DNA of 64,000 nucleotides from UA16 sp905478895 (GCA_943788495.1 CALSQO010000003.1:32969-96968), one strand, 5' to 3'; shown: positions 1 to 9,350, counted from the stretch's first letter. The notes: generated by a model from the letters alone, not told the origin. Numbers and translations are program-made.

Positions 1-356
1 GACACATGACCCTCGAGGGTGCGGATTTCACTGTCCGTGCTGGTCATGGATCGCTCGATTGATCGAATCTCGGCACGGTGGTGGTTGATGAGTTGCTCCC
101 GCAGCAGCACGCGTTCATCGATCAAACGGAGCGAAACGAGCGCGTCATTTTTGTTCGAGGCGGCTTCACTGAGCAGCCGCTCGGTGGTGGCGAGCTTCTT
201 TTCAAGGGCATCACGTTGCGCTTGAAGTGCGGCCTTGTTTTGCCCGAAAGATGTGGCAGTCCCGAGCAGCAGAGCCAGCAATAGGGCGAGCCATGAGAGC
301 GGTTGTGAACCGACCCCAACCAAGCCGTTCCATTCAGAATCCTGTGCGCTGCTCAT
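1..356 (-). CDS. EnvC-like M23 peptidase, N-terminal part (cut by window edge)
   Basis: The frame opens with ATG at 356 and stays open to position 1, giving the first 118 residues. A hydrophobic signal segment (about residues 17-37, ending near TSFGQ) is followed by a charged, heptad-like helical stretch rich in Ala, Leu, Glu, Lys and Arg. This is the usual N-terminal layout of EnvC/NlpD-type murein hydrolase activators, with a coiled coil before a C-terminal LytM domain, but the peptidase domain lies outside the window. The start overlaps the end of the upstream DUF4292 gene by 23 bp. TPR lipoprotein, DUF4292 and M23 peptidase commonly sit together in Bacteroidota, so the name rests on context plus coiled coil. 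Confidence 0.72.
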   Translation of the reverse strand, partial: MSSAQDSEWNGLVGVGSQPLSWLALLLALLLGTATSFGQNKAALQAQRDALEKKLATTERLLSEAASNKNDALVSLRLIDERVLLREQLINHHRAEIRSIERSMTSTDSEIRTLEGHV

Positions 357-1257
357 AATTCTCAGGAATGGTGAACGGGAAATCATAAGCTCGTCCAAAA
401 CGAATGCGTGAAATGTCCCATTCCAAGGTCAAATCGCCGTCCATGGTTCGGATCAACACATCGAAAGCACGCGGAAAACGCCCGTTTTCAGTCGCCTCGA
501 ATTCGGAACGATTCAAGGTCAATGACCGCTGGTAATACAAGTCATTGAATTGATCTTGCACAGGGTCGAATGTTAAGCCATCAAACCAATGGCGTTGAAT
601 TAAGAGGTCTTCGTCTTGTGATCGATTTCGCAGTCGTTCATAGCGCCTCAAAGGCATTTGAATGTTGAGCGAATCCTCAGGTGATAGCGCATTGTCATTG
701 ATGCCGATGACGCGTTTGACCGGTCGTTTGTATTTGCCCGTCAAGGCATACCGTTGCGCGTCAGTGCGGGCGATGTATTTCCCATTTTCCTTGTCCAACC
801 CCATGGGTTTTCCTCCCAAAATGGCTTGAATATCTTGAAAGTCGAGCGGGGTATCCGCCCAATCACTGAGTGCTTCGTAATTGCCCGTGTAAAAGAACTT
901 ATTGCCGGGGATCTTGCTGAAAAATTGCACCGAATCGGGCGAGAGCAGAATGCGGGCAACCTCTACGCCAAGTGCAGGGGAAATGCTCATCCAAATGGCA
1001 CTATCCTTCGCCATGCGCACCGTTGCTTTGAAGGATTGGCTTCCTTCAGGAGAATCTACGCCTACATTGATTTTCATGCCAATCCAGTCCCATTGGAACT
1101 CAACCGCGTCGTAGTGGGTGAGCACCTGATTGGCGTTCAGGTTTCGGAGCGGTTTTCCCTTGGCCAAGCGCTTTTCATTGGAGCAGCTGGTCAAGCTCGC
1201 CGCGATGAATAGTCCGAGGAGGCACTGGGAAACAATATGTGGCCAGCGGACCTTCAT
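334..1257 (-). CDS. DUF4292 family lipoprotein
   Basis: The protein of about 307 residues begins MKVRWPHIV and has a lipoprotein signal peptide with lipobox LTSC, so it should be anchored in the envelope. The rest resembles the DUF4292 family of Bacteroidota, which has a LolA/LolB-like beta-barrel flavour, with alternating strand segments such as ATVRMAKDSAIWMSISPALG. A longer reading to 1323 exists, but the ATG at 1257 puts the signal peptide at the N-terminus and overlaps the upstream TPR gene stop by one base, as in a translationally coupled pair. A role in handling hydrophobic envelope material is inference only. Confidence 0.82.
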   Translation of the reverse strand: MKVRWPHIVSQCLLGLFIAASLTSCSNEKRLAKGKPLRNLNANQVLTHYDAVEFQWDWIGMKINVGVDSPEGSQSFKATVRMAKDSAIWMSISPALGVEVARILLSPDSVQFFSKIPGNKFFYTGNYEALSDWADTPLDFQDIQAILGGKPMGLDKENGKYIARTDAQRYALTGKYKRPVKRVIGINDNALSPEDSLNIQMPLRRYERLRNRSQDEDLLIQRHWFDGLTFDPVQDQFNDLYYQRSLTLNRSEFEATENGRFPRAFDVLIRTMDGDLTLEWDISRIRFGRAYDFPFTIPENYEQRTGF

Positions 1258-3017
1258 CACTTCTGCTGGATTTTGGGAGTGAGTGATTGAGCATCGCCGC
1301 CCATTTCCAAGGCTTGTTTCCACGAATTGATGGCGCCTTCTTGGTCTCCCATGGCCGCGCGGATATCACCGTCATGCTCGAGGAAGGCTGGACCCAAAGC
1401 TGCGCTTGAGATTAACGCTTGGGTGATGTAATCCAACGCTTCCGGAAATCGGCCCAATTTGTACAAGACCCAAGCGTGGGTGTCCATGAGGTTGGCACTG
1501 GAAGGGTTCAATTCCAACGCCCGAGTGCTGCACTCCAACGCGCGTTCGAGGCCTTCGCCGGACAAGGCCAAATAGTACGCATGGTTATTCAAAACCATCG
1601 CATTGTCTGGATTCAGCAGAAGGCTTCGCTCATACGCCTGGGCAGCGCGGTCATCTTCTTCCATGGCGTGCAGGGCGTCGCCGAGCATTGCTGCAATGCG
1701 CGCTTCCAATTCTGGATCATCCACGAGCAATCCCAGACCGCGTTCAAGCGCATCTACCGAGGTCGGATAATCCTTGAGGTCCAAATGGGCCATTCCGGTC
1801 ATCAATGCAAATTCAACGTCGAGCGGAAACCGTTCCATCGCATCCATGGCATGCTGTGCCATGCGTTCAACCTGTCCGCTGTTCGCTTCGATGGCAATCA
1901 AGTTGGACCAAGCCAAGCGATTTCCGGGATTTACTGCTACAGCCCGCTGCAAATGCTCTTGTGCTTTGGCAGCGTTGCCTCTTGCTTGTTCGAAATCTGC
2001 CGCCACCATGCGAATGGGGGCATCATCGGGATGCCGATTCAATGCGATATCGAGCAATTCTTCCAGGGCATTCTGGATGCTTTCGTCTATGCCAACCTGT
2101 GGATTGGCTTCGGAAAGGGCGATGATTTGCAAGTATTGAACAAGGATTTCATGTTTTTCTTCGGCGTATACATCCTCCGAGGCGAAGGCATTGGCCAAGG
2201 CGATTTGGGCGCGTTCGATGTCGTCGAATTCGGTGTACAATTGAGCCAATTCCAGTTGAACAATACCGTTGGTGGGATCCGCATCGGCCAGGGCCTTGAG
2301 GACATTCATAGCCCGATCAGATTGTCCAGTGGCCTGAAGCATTTGTGCCCATTGCATTTTGAACTCCGGCACATCAGGATGTTGGATCACAGCGGATTCG
2401 AGGTTTTCGTAAATTTCCTCATACGCTTCGAGCAACTCGTAGAAGTACAGTTTCTGAAGAAGGATTTCGGGATCTCCCGGGGCGAGTGACTCGTAGTGTT
2501 CACAAAGGCGCAATGCCTGTTCAGGAGCTCCTGCATCGGCCAAATCCAAAGACCACTGGAGCGTCCAATCCAAATCACCGGGGCGTTGATCTTGCACAAA
2601 GGTCAGGTCGGCCAATGCATCATCGAACTGAAGCAATGGTAACGCAGTTTGAGCGCGGTACTCGTGGTACCAGCGGTTGTTTTTGTCAGCCTCACATGCA
2701 GCATTCAAGTGGGCCATGGCGGCACCGAAGCGCTCGCGTTTCAGGTCGATTTTTGCCAAGTCAAACCGCAATGATGCTTCTTCGGGCTGAAGCTCCAAGC
2801 AGGCTGAGAATCCAGTGTAAGCGAGGTCGAGATCACCTTTAGCTAGATGATTTTGAGCTTCGAAGTAGGTGCGCTGAAAATCCTCGGGATAGGCGGGAAG
2901 CGCTTGCATGTCAACCCCATTCCCGCAGCCACTCAGGGCCAGTAGCCCAGCGGCTGTCACCAGAGTGAAATGGCTGCGCAGTCGCGCTTTGTTCGGTTGT
3001 AAACGGAAGAGTTTCAT
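1257..3017 (-). CDS. TPR-repeat lipoprotein
   Basis: This 586-residue protein starts with a basic n-region and lipobox LSGC near residue 31, predicting a lipid-anchored envelope protein. The remainder is a run of tetratricopeptide-like helical pairs, with typical residues in segments such as DLAYTGFSACLELQPEEASL, DRAAQAYERSLLLNPDNAMV and EGALECSTRALELNPSSANL-type units. TPR arrays are protein-interaction scaffolds; the partner is unknown. It is followed immediately by the DUF4292 lipoprotein (stop and start share a base) and preceded, 35 bp away, by a sugar nucleotidyltransferase gene. This order is common in Bacteroidota. Confidence 0.88.
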   Translation of the reverse strand: MKLFRLQPNKARLRSHFTLVTAAGLLALSGCGNGVDMQALPAYPEDFQRTYFEAQNHLAKGDLDLAYTGFSACLELQPEEASLRFDLAKIDLKRERFGAAMAHLNAACEADKNNRWYHEYRAQTALPLLQFDDALADLTFVQDQRPGDLDWTLQWSLDLADAGAPEQALRLCEHYESLAPGDPEILLQKLYFYELLEAYEEIYENLESAVIQHPDVPEFKMQWAQMLQATGQSDRAMNVLKALADADPTNGIVQLELAQLYTEFDDIERAQIALANAFASEDVYAEEKHEILVQYLQIIALSEANPQVGIDESIQNALEELLDIALNRHPDDAPIRMVAADFEQARGNAAKAQEHLQRAVAVNPGNRLAWSNLIAIEANSGQVERMAQHAMDAMERFPLDVEFALMTGMAHLDLKDYPTSVDALERGLGLLVDDPELEARIAAMLGDALHAMEEDDRAAQAYERSLLLNPDNAMVLNNHAYYLALSGEGLERALECSTRALELNPSSANLMDTHAWVLYKLGRFPEALDYITQALISSAALGPAFLEHDGDIRAAMGDQEGAINSWKQALEMGGDAQSLTPKIQQK

Positions 3018-3052
3018 CGTAGGGCCGGTTCGCGGTGGTTCCGTTTTGTGAT

Positions 3053-4051
3053 TCAGATGGCGTTGTAATCTCCAAGGCTTATGTCGTCCGCTTTTCCGGC
3101 GATGGTAGCGTGATTGCCAACCATCGAACCATTCAACACCTTGTTTTGAATGGTGGTATTCGATTGAATGAGGGAATTGCGAATGCTCGAATCTTCAATC
3201 ACCGTGCCATTTCCAACACTGACGTGCGGTCCAATAACGGAATGGCGAATGACCGCGCCTTCTCCAATGTGGCAGGGGGGTAAAATCAAGCTGTCTTCGA
3301 CGATGGCATTTTCGGGCAGGGTCAATTCATTTTTGGTGAGTTCCAAGATTCGTTGATTGGTGTCGACGGTCGCCATCTTATTCCCGCAATCCATCCATTC
3401 GCTCACGGCTCCAGGCTCAAAGTGCAGGCCAGTTTGGGTCATATTCCGCAAGGCATCGGGCAATTGGTATTCGCCACCTTTGATGATGTTTTCATCAATG
3501 AGCCGTTGCAGTTCATCCTTGAGTCGTGCACCGTCTCGGAAAGCATAGATCCCAATCATCGCCAAATCGCTGATGAACGATTCCGGTTTCTCGACGTATT
3601 CTGTGATGGCGCCTTGCTCATTCGTGACGACCACACCAAAGGCACTGGGGTTTTCAACTTGTTTGACAAACAGCACGCCATCCGCTTCGGGGTCAATTTG
3701 AAAATCGGCTCGAAACAAAGTGTCTGCAAACGCAACAACCACAGGGCCTTCCAAGCATTGTTGACCGCATAAGATGGCATGTGCAGTTCCCAAAGGTTCA
3801 TCTTGGTGACAAATGTGCCCTCTTGCACCGAGTCGCTCGGCGATTTGCAGCAATTGTTGCTCGGTTTCCTCGCCAAAGTCACCAATAACGAACGCGATTT
3901 CATCCACCTTCTCGGAGCTCATGGCGACGATGTCTTCGGCGAGTCGTTCAACAATCGGCTTCCCACCAACGGGCACCAACGGTTTCGGAACGGTGAGGGT
4001 GTGGGGGCGGAGGCGACTGCCGCGTCCGGCCATGGGAATGATGATGTTCAT
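3053..4051 (-). CDS. Sugar-phosphate nucleotidyltransferase with left-handed beta-helix tail
   Basis: The 332-residue reading from ATG 4051 begins with the nucleotidyltransferase signature (IIIPMAGRGSRLRPHT, then PKPLVPVGGKPI), which binds the NTP and metal. The N-terminal two thirds is the Rossmann-like NTP-transferase domain of GlmU, RmlA and GalU relatives. The C-terminal third has hexapeptide-like repeats (IVEDSLILPPCHIGEGAVIRHS region) expected to form a left-handed beta-helix. An upstream extension to 4249 lacks family similarity and overlaps dut, so it was not used. The sugar substrate cannot be told from sequence; supplying activated sugars for envelope polysaccharide is likely. Confidence 0.87.
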   Translation of the reverse strand: MNIIIPMAGRGSRLRPHTLTVPKPLVPVGGKPIVERLAEDIVAMSSEKVDEIAFVIGDFGEETEQQLLQIAERLGARGHICHQDEPLGTAHAILCGQQCLEGPVVVAFADTLFRADFQIDPEADGVLFVKQVENPSAFGVVVTNEQGAITEYVEKPESFISDLAMIGIYAFRDGARLKDELQRLIDENIIKGGEYQLPDALRNMTQTGLHFEPGAVSEWMDCGNKMATVDTNQRILELTKNELTLPENAIVEDSLILPPCHIGEGAVIRHSVIGPHVSVGNGTVIEDSSIRNSLIQSNTTIQNKVLNGSMVGNHATIAGKADDISLGDYNAI

Positions 4052-4058
4052 GGTAGTA

Positions 4059-4505
4059 TTATCGTGTGCCGGTGCTTCCAAAACCTCCCGTGCCGCGATC
4101 AGAGGAAGGCAGATTCTCAGTTTCTTTCCATTGGATTTGCTCGTACCGAGCCAGGACCAATTGGGCAATTCGTTCGCCGTGCTCAACGGTAAATGGCTGG
4201 GCGCCGTGGTTGATGAGCAGTACCCCGATTTCTCCTCGGTAGTCTGCATCGATGGTGCCGGGCGAGTTCAATACGGTGATGCCATGCTTGAAGGCCAAGC
4301 CGCTGCGGGGACGCACTTGCAATTCTGTTCCCAAGGGCAAGGCCACAAAGAGCCCTGTTGGGATTAATTTCCATTCCCCCGGTTGCAAAACCACGGCTTG
4401 ATCGAGCTTCGCCCGGACATCAAGCCCAGCGCTGGCGAGGGTGGCATATGCTGGCAAGGGATGCCCCGAGCGGTTTTGAATAAAGACTTCTGCAGGAGCG
4501 TTCAT
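4059..4505 (-). CDS. dut: dUTP diphosphatase
   Basis: A 148-residue trimeric-type dUTPase that hydrolyses dUTP to dUMP and diphosphate, keeping uracil out of DNA and feeding thymidylate synthesis. All five family motifs are visible in order: ASAGLDVRA, RPRSGLA, GTIDADYRGEIGVLLIN, GERIAQLVLA and the C-terminal glycine-rich RGTGGFGSTG that closes over the substrate. Its ATG overlaps the end of the upstream crotonase gene by four bases, and the nucleotidyltransferase starts seven bases after its stop, so it lies inside a tight operon. Confidence 0.97.
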   Translation of the reverse strand: MNAPAEVFIQNRSGHPLPAYATLASAGLDVRAKLDQAVVLQPGEWKLIPTGLFVALPLGTELQVRPRSGLAFKHGITVLNSPGTIDADYRGEIGVLLINHGAQPFTVEHGERIAQLVLARYEQIQWKETENLPSSDRGTGGFGSTGTR

Positions 4506-5284
4506 TTTCCAGAAAATGTTGGTTTCCGCTTTTCGATGAATGCTTGCGTGCCTTCCTTGAAATCATCTGTTTCGAAGGAAGCTCCAAAGCAGTTGATTTC
4601 CTCTTGGAAACCATTGATGCCGTCTTCATATGCAGCGAGAACGGCTTGGATGGCTGTAGCGACCGCTCTTGGGGAGTTTTTCATGATCGAACGGGCCATT
4701 TTGTGCGCGGTTTCGAGCAGGTCGCCTGGGGGAACCACCGCATTGACCAGGCCACAAGCAGCGGCATCGTTGGCACCCATCATTTTGGCGGATAATATCA
4801 TCTCCATTGCCTTTCCTTTGCCGACGATTTGTGGCAGTCGTTGCGTCCCCCCGTATCCGGGAATCACGCCGAGCGAAACTTCAGGCAATCCCATTCGAGC
4901 ATTGTCGGAAGCGATGCGAATGTGGCACGCTAGGGCGAGTTCAAGACCGCCACCGAGGGCAAAACCGTTCACCGCGGCAATGACGGGCTTCGAGCTGCGC
5001 TCGATGCGATTGAAGAGTGAATCTTGCCCTTGTTGCGCGAGCGCTTTCCCTTCTGTCCCCGAATAATCCGCAAATTCTTTGATGTCTGCACCGGCGACAA
5101 ATGCTTTATCACCGCTCCCCGTGATCACGATGGTTTTTACTTCCGAATCGGTTTGTGCCCTATCGATGGCTTCGGCCAACTGTTTGATGACTTCCGCGTT
5201 CAGGGCATTGAGTGCCTGCGGCCTTTCAATGGTGATGGTCAAAATACCGTCGGATTTGTGTTGGATGATCAGCGAATCGGGCAT
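4502..5284 (-). CDS. Enoyl-CoA hydratase/isomerase (crotonase) family protein
   Basis: A 260-residue crotonase. The oxyanion-hole and active-site signature is clear: SSKPVIAAVNGFALGGGLEL followed by LPEVSLGVIPGYGGTQRLP. The two catalytic glutamates of true hydratases are both present (in GGLEL and LPEVSLG), supporting syn-hydration of trans-2-enoyl-CoA in fatty acid or amino acid beta-oxidation rather than a non-catalytic relative. It is the first gene of a coupled run with dut (four-base overlap), although nothing metabolic links the two. The exact acyl substrate is not determined. Confidence 0.93.
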   Translation of the reverse strand: MPDSLIIQHKSDGILTITIERPQALNALNAEVIKQLAEAIDRAQTDSEVKTIVITGSGDKAFVAGADIKEFADYSGTEGKALAQQGQDSLFNRIERSSKPVIAAVNGFALGGGLELALACHIRIASDNARMGLPEVSLGVIPGYGGTQRLPQIVGKGKAMEMILSAKMMGANDAAACGLVNAVVPPGDLLETAHKMARSIMKNSPRAVATAIQAVLAAYEDGINGFQEEINCFGASFETDDFKEGTQAFIEKRKPTFSGK

Positions 5285-5349
5285 GGTTGTGTCGAATGCA
5301 TTTTAAGAGTTCCAAATTACGAAATGCGGGCACGCTTTAGTTGCGAAAT

Positions 5350-6951
5350 TCAGGCAGTTGTCAACGGAACTTTCCCCGGTCGACTGGCCAACAATTGCCG
5401 GGTGTATTCATTCTGAGGATTGGCCAAGATGTCCTCGGTTTCGCCGCGTTCCACGATTTGCCCGTGGTGCATGATCAGCAACCGATTGCAGAAGGAGGCC
5501 ATCACGGAGAGGTCATGGCTGATAAAGAGGTAGGTTAGCTTGCGTTCATCCCCGATTTTGGCCAACAAGTCCAGAATGTCCCGTTGGATTTGAACGTCTA
5601 AGGCGGCAACGCTTTCGTCGAGGACCATCAATTTTGGTTCAACGGCGAGTGCCCGTGCAATGACCAATCGCTGGCGTTGTCCTCCGCTGAAATTACCAGG
5701 ATATCGTTGGAAGTCTTCTGCCGCAAGGCCCACTTCTTCGAGAAGCCTGACGGAATGGTCGGTTGCATTTTTCGCATCCATTCCCACGTGCGTGAAGACT
5801 TCAGCAATGGCTTTGCCCACGGGTATTTTTGGATTCAGTGCGCTGTAGGGATCTTGAAAGACGAGTTGGGAGATGCGCCGCACCGGGTCCATGGACTTGG
5901 CTTGGCCATGCTTGACAGAAATCCCATCCAATTGGACGGTCCCCGAAGTCATTGCTGTGAGCCCCAATAATGTTCGGCCCAAGGTGGATTTTCCGCTACC
6001 GCTTTCGCCAATGAGTCCCACGCGCTCTCCCTCGCACAAGGTGAGGCTCACGTCGTTCACCGCATGAAGATGTCCCACGGTTTTGCCCCAGAAATTTTTC
6101 TTCAAGGGGAACGATTTGGTGACGTGTGACGCTTCGAGCAGCACAGGGCCCAACGGTGCACCAATGGCCCGCTTCGGGATATCCCGAGCAGCAATGAGCG
6201 CTTGAGTATAGGGGTGTGCAGGGCGATTCATCACCGATTCAACGTTTCCTTGTTCGACCAATTTCCCCTGTTGCATCACCATCACATCGTCCGCGATGTC
6301 CCGAACCACGTCCAAATCATGCGTGATAAAAAGGATGGCCAAATGGCGTTTTTGCTGAAGCCGAACCAACAGTTGCAATACGGTTTTTTGCACGGTAACG
6401 TCCAACGCGGTGGTGGGTTCATCGGCAATCAAAAGCTCAGGGTTAGCGGCTAGGGCCAGCGCTATCATTACCCGCTGTTTTTGTCCCCCGCTCAATTCGT
6501 GGGGATAGCGCTCAAAGAGTGTGGAAGGTTCGGGCAATTCTACTTCTTCCAGCAGCTGGATGGATTGGTGTTTGGCTTTAGCGTTGCCCATTCCTTGATG
6601 AACGATCAGCGATTCCGCGACTTGCCATCCGACGCGCATCGAGGGGTTGAGGGAGGACATGGGGTCTTGAAACACCATGCTTAACCCCTGACCCAAGGGG
6701 GAAGCAGACGGTTTGTTTGGGGCGACCCAGATGTCCGTGCTCGGCACGTGCTGAACGTGGCCGGAAGTCACCTGAGCTTTGGGAGGCAACAGCCCCATGA
6801 TTGCTGAGGCGGTGATGCTTTTTCCCGATCCACTCTCGCCCACAAGGGCAACCGTTTTCCCTCGATCGATGGCAAACGAAATACCATGCACAACGGGTTG
6901 ATTGCCGAATGCAATGGTGAGGCCGTCAATGCGAAGGAGCGGTTCGTTCAT
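5350..6951 (-). CDS. ABC transporter protein with two ATPase domains (peptide/nickel type)
   Basis: A 533-residue tandem ATPase of the DppD-DppF or YejF kind. Both halves carry Walker A GESGSGKS. The first half has signature LSGGQKQR and Walker B with DEPTTALD; the second has FSGGQRQR and DESVAALD. Such fused proteins energise oligopeptide or dipeptide uptake through separate permeases, none of which is in this window. The second half replaces the usual Pro-Thr-Ser after the Walker B Glu with Ser-Val-Ala, a modest variation. It starts eight bases after hpd, so it may be co-transcribed with tyrosine-degradation genes. Confidence 0.93.
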   Translation of the reverse strand: MNEPLLRIDGLTIAFGNQPVVHGISFAIDRGKTVALVGESGSGKSITASAIMGLLPPKAQVTSGHVQHVPSTDIWVAPNKPSASPLGQGLSMVFQDPMSSLNPSMRVGWQVAESLIVHQGMGNAKAKHQSIQLLEEVELPEPSTLFERYPHELSGGQKQRVMIALALAANPELLIADEPTTALDVTVQKTVLQLLVRLQQKRHLAILFITHDLDVVRDIADDVMVMQQGKLVEQGNVESVMNRPAHPYTQALIAARDIPKRAIGAPLGPVLLEASHVTKSFPLKKNFWGKTVGHLHAVNDVSLTLCEGERVGLIGESGSGKSTLGRTLLGLTAMTSGTVQLDGISVKHGQAKSMDPVRRISQLVFQDPYSALNPKIPVGKAIAEVFTHVGMDAKNATDHSVRLLEEVGLAAEDFQRYPGNFSGGQRQRLVIARALAVEPKLMVLDESVAALDVQIQRDILDLLAKIGDERKLTYLFISHDLSVMASFCNRLLIMHHGQIVERGETEDILANPQNEYTRQLLASRPGKVPLTTA

Positions 6952-6959
6952 GAAGATTT

Positions 6960-8096
6960 TCAGAGGGTGCCGCGGGATTCTTGCTCTCGTTCAATGGCTT
7001 CGAACAAGGCTTTGAAATTTCCTTTTCCGAACGATTTGGCTCCTTTGCGCTGAATGATTTCAAAGAACATCGTCGGCCGATCCACGACGGGTTTGGTGAA
7101 GATTTGCAAGAGGTAGCCTTCGTCATCGCGATCGATAAGAATGCCCAATTCTTTGAGCGGAGCGAGGTCTTCATCAATCTCTCCAACACGATCCAATACG
7201 GTGTCATAATATGCGCTGGGGACACGCAAGAATTCAATCCCTCGGTCCCGCAATTGGGTCACCGTTTCGATGATGTTTGATGTCGCCACGGCGATGTGTT
7301 GCACGCCTGAACCGTTGTAGAAATCAATGTATTCTTCAATCTGGGATTTTTTCTTTCCTTCCGCCGGCTCATTGATGGGGAACTTGATACGCCCATTTCC
7401 ATTGGACATCACCTTGGACATGAGGGCGGTGTACTCGGTGGAAATGTCTTTGTCATCGAATGAAATCAGCTGGGCGAATCCCATCACGCGGGCATAGAAA
7501 TCGACCCAGGTATTCATTTCCCCCCACCCGACATTGCCCACCATGTGATCCACGTATTTGAGGCCAACGGGCTTAACCTCTGTTTCGAGGGACCAAGGCT
7601 GGTAGCCGGGCAAAAAGAGGCCGGTGTAATTTTTTCGCTCCACAAAGACATGAATCGTATCGCCATAGGTTTCAATGGCACTGAGCACGACTTCGCCATT
7701 CGCGTCTTGCCGTGTTTCCGGTTCGAAGACGCTGATTGCCCCACGGGCAGTGGTCTCTTTCCAGCTTTTCTCGGCATCATCTACCCACAAGGCCACTGCT
7801 TTTACGCCGTCACCGTGTTGGTTGATGTGCTGATTGATAGGGCCGTCAGCGCTCAACGGAGAGGTGAGAATAAGGGTGATTTTATCTTGACGAAGCACAT
7901 AGGAAACCGCATCGTTGCGACCGGTTTCAAGTCCTGAATAGGCCACGGGCTCAAACCCCCAAGCCATCATGTAGTAATATGCGCTTTGTTTGGCATTGCC
8001 GCAATACAATTCGATGTGGTCCGTTCCGAGCAGAGGCAAAAAGTCTTCAGCTTCAGGAACAACCTTTTCAAGAGGAGTGGAGGGGGAGTGTTGCAT
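6960..8096 (-). CDS. hpd: 4-hydroxyphenylpyruvate dioxygenase
   Basis: A protein of about 378 residues that converts 4-hydroxyphenylpyruvate to homogentisate, the second step of tyrosine breakdown. The two vicinal-oxygen-chelate halves are recognisable, with the Fe(II) ligands in YVDHMVGNV (His), GSGVQHIAVAT (His) and PTMFFEIIQRKG (Glu). The C-terminal helix region (KSFGKGNFKALFEAIEREQ) matches the family gate. ATG 8096 is preferred over a TTG at 8117 because the upstream residues add nothing conserved. It follows hmgA by 17 bp, giving a two-gene tyrosine catabolic unit. Confidence 0.96.
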   Translation of the reverse strand: MQHSPSTPLEKVVPEAEDFLPLLGTDHIELYCGNAKQSAYYYMMAWGFEPVAYSGLETGRNDAVSYVLRQDKITLILTSPLSADGPINQHINQHGDGVKAVALWVDDAEKSWKETTARGAISVFEPETRQDANGEVVLSAIETYGDTIHVFVERKNYTGLFLPGYQPWSLETEVKPVGLKYVDHMVGNVGWGEMNTWVDFYARVMGFAQLISFDDKDISTEYTALMSKVMSNGNGRIKFPINEPAEGKKKSQIEEYIDFYNGSGVQHIAVATSNIIETVTQLRDRGIEFLRVPSAYYDTVLDRVGEIDEDLAPLKELGILIDRDDEGYLLQIFTKPVVDRPTMFFEIIQRKGAKSFGKGNFKALFEAIEREQESRGTL

Positions 8097-8113
8097 GGTG
8101 AGGGGGAATGGGA

Positions 8114-9289
8114 TCAATCTTTCATATCACTGTCCAACCAGGATTGATGGTAATCAGCATGTTCAATGGCAAGCGCTTCAGCGGTTACTTGCAATGGACG
8201 GAACGTGTCGACCATTACGGCGAGTTCTTCCGTTTTGGTTTTGCCGATGCTTCCCTCGTAAGTCCCGGGGTGCGGTCCATGAGGAATGCCTGCAGGATGC
8301 AGCGAAATGTAGCCGCGATCAATGCCGGTTCGGCTCATGAAATCGCCTTCTACGTAATACAAAACCTCATCAGAATCGATGTTGGAATGGTTGTACGGCG
8401 CAGGGATGGACTTGGGATGGTAATCGTACATCCGCGGCACAAAACTGCAGATGACGAAGGCATCGGTTTCGAATGTTTGATGGACGGGCGGGGGTTGGTG
8501 CACGCGTCCTGTGATCGGTTCGAAATCGTTGATGGACATGGCGTACGGAAAATGGTAACCATCCCAGCCCACCACGTCAAACGGGTGCGAAGCATAGACG
8601 TAGTCGTGCAATTGGCCTTGTTTTTTGATGCGAATGGTGAATTCGCCGACTTGATCGAACGTTTCCAAGTCCGTCGGAGGACGCATGTCCCGCTCGCAAT
8701 ACGGGCTGTGCTCGAGCAATTGTCCAAAATGATTGCGGTAGCGTTTTGGGGTGTAAACGGGGTGTGCAGATTCCGTGATAAACAGTCGATTGGCATTCGA
8801 TGCAAAGGCAAAACGGTGAATAATGCCCCGAGGGATCACCAAATAATCACCTGCGCCAAATGGAATTTTCCCGAGCATCGTATGCAAAACGCCGCTGCCT
8901 TCGTGCACAAACACCACTTCGTCGCCGTCTGAATTTTTATAAAACGCCTCATCGTCCATGCTCGTGGTGGGCGCCGCGAGCAAAATGGTGACATCCGAAT
9001 TGAACAGCACGGGGGTTCGACTTTCCAGGTACCCGGGCTTGGGGGTCACCTTGAAACCCTCGAGCTTTCGACTCAATAAGTTGTTTTCAACCGCAGGCTT
9101 CGGCGCCACGTTGACGGATTTGCCCACGCGTTTCACCATCGTCGGTCGGCGAAGGTGATAGAGCAATGAGCTCATTCCAACAAATCCAATGGTTCCAAAC
9201 AATTGCTCGTGATGGAGGGAACCGTCCGGTTTTTCGAACTGCGTATGGCGCTTGTGCGGGATGTTCCCGAGGCGTTGATAGAATGGCAT
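8114..9289 (-). CDS. hmgA: Homogentisate 1,2-dioxygenase
   Basis: A 391-residue ring-cleaving dioxygenase that turns homogentisate into maleylacetoacetate using Fe(II). Recognition rests on the family blocks MPFYQRLGNIPHKRHTQF, GDYLVIPRGIIHRF, HPFDVVGWDGYHFPY and the C-terminal LHPAGIPHGPHPGTYE, which carries iron-site His and Glu residues. It is somewhat shorter than proteobacterial and human enzymes, as is usual for the Bacteroidota form. It leads the hmgA-hpd unit; the downstream enzymes maleylacetoacetate isomerase and fumarylacetoacetase are not in the window. Confidence 0.95.
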   Translation of the reverse strand: MPFYQRLGNIPHKRHTQFEKPDGSLHHEQLFGTIGFVGMSSLLYHLRRPTMVKRVGKSVNVAPKPAVENNLLSRKLEGFKVTPKPGYLESRTPVLFNSDVTILLAAPTTSMDDEAFYKNSDGDEVVFVHEGSGVLHTMLGKIPFGAGDYLVIPRGIIHRFAFASNANRLFITESAHPVYTPKRYRNHFGQLLEHSPYCERDMRPPTDLETFDQVGEFTIRIKKQGQLHDYVYASHPFDVVGWDGYHFPYAMSINDFEPITGRVHQPPPVHQTFETDAFVICSFVPRMYDYHPKSIPAPYNHSNIDSDEVLYYVEGDFMSRTGIDRGYISLHPAGIPHGPHPGTYEGSIGKTKTEELAVMVDTFRPLQVTAEALAIEHADYHQSWLDSDMKD

Positions 9290-9342
9290 GTCGGCTGTGT
9301 TTAGGATGCTTCAGCTTAATCGGGGACAAGCAATCAGCATCG

Positions 9343-9350
9343 CTAAGTTA
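9343..9350 (-). promoter_or_regulatory. Possible -7 box upstream of hmgA (TAACTTAG)
   Basis: Read on the minus strand the box is TAACTTAG, one base off the Bacteroidota consensus TAnnTTTG, 53 nt before the hmgA start. The same 8-mer lies immediately before mlaE. Confidence 0.35.

Noticed and set aside
1419..2489. A 356-codon plus-strand open frame opposite the TPR gene
   Set aside because: It is antisense to a well-supported TPR lipoprotein, has no family motifs, and is rich in residues expected from a shadow frame.
8108..8932. A 274-codon plus-strand frame opposite hmgA
   Set aside because: hmgA is certain on the minus strand, and the opposite frame shows no signal or domain.
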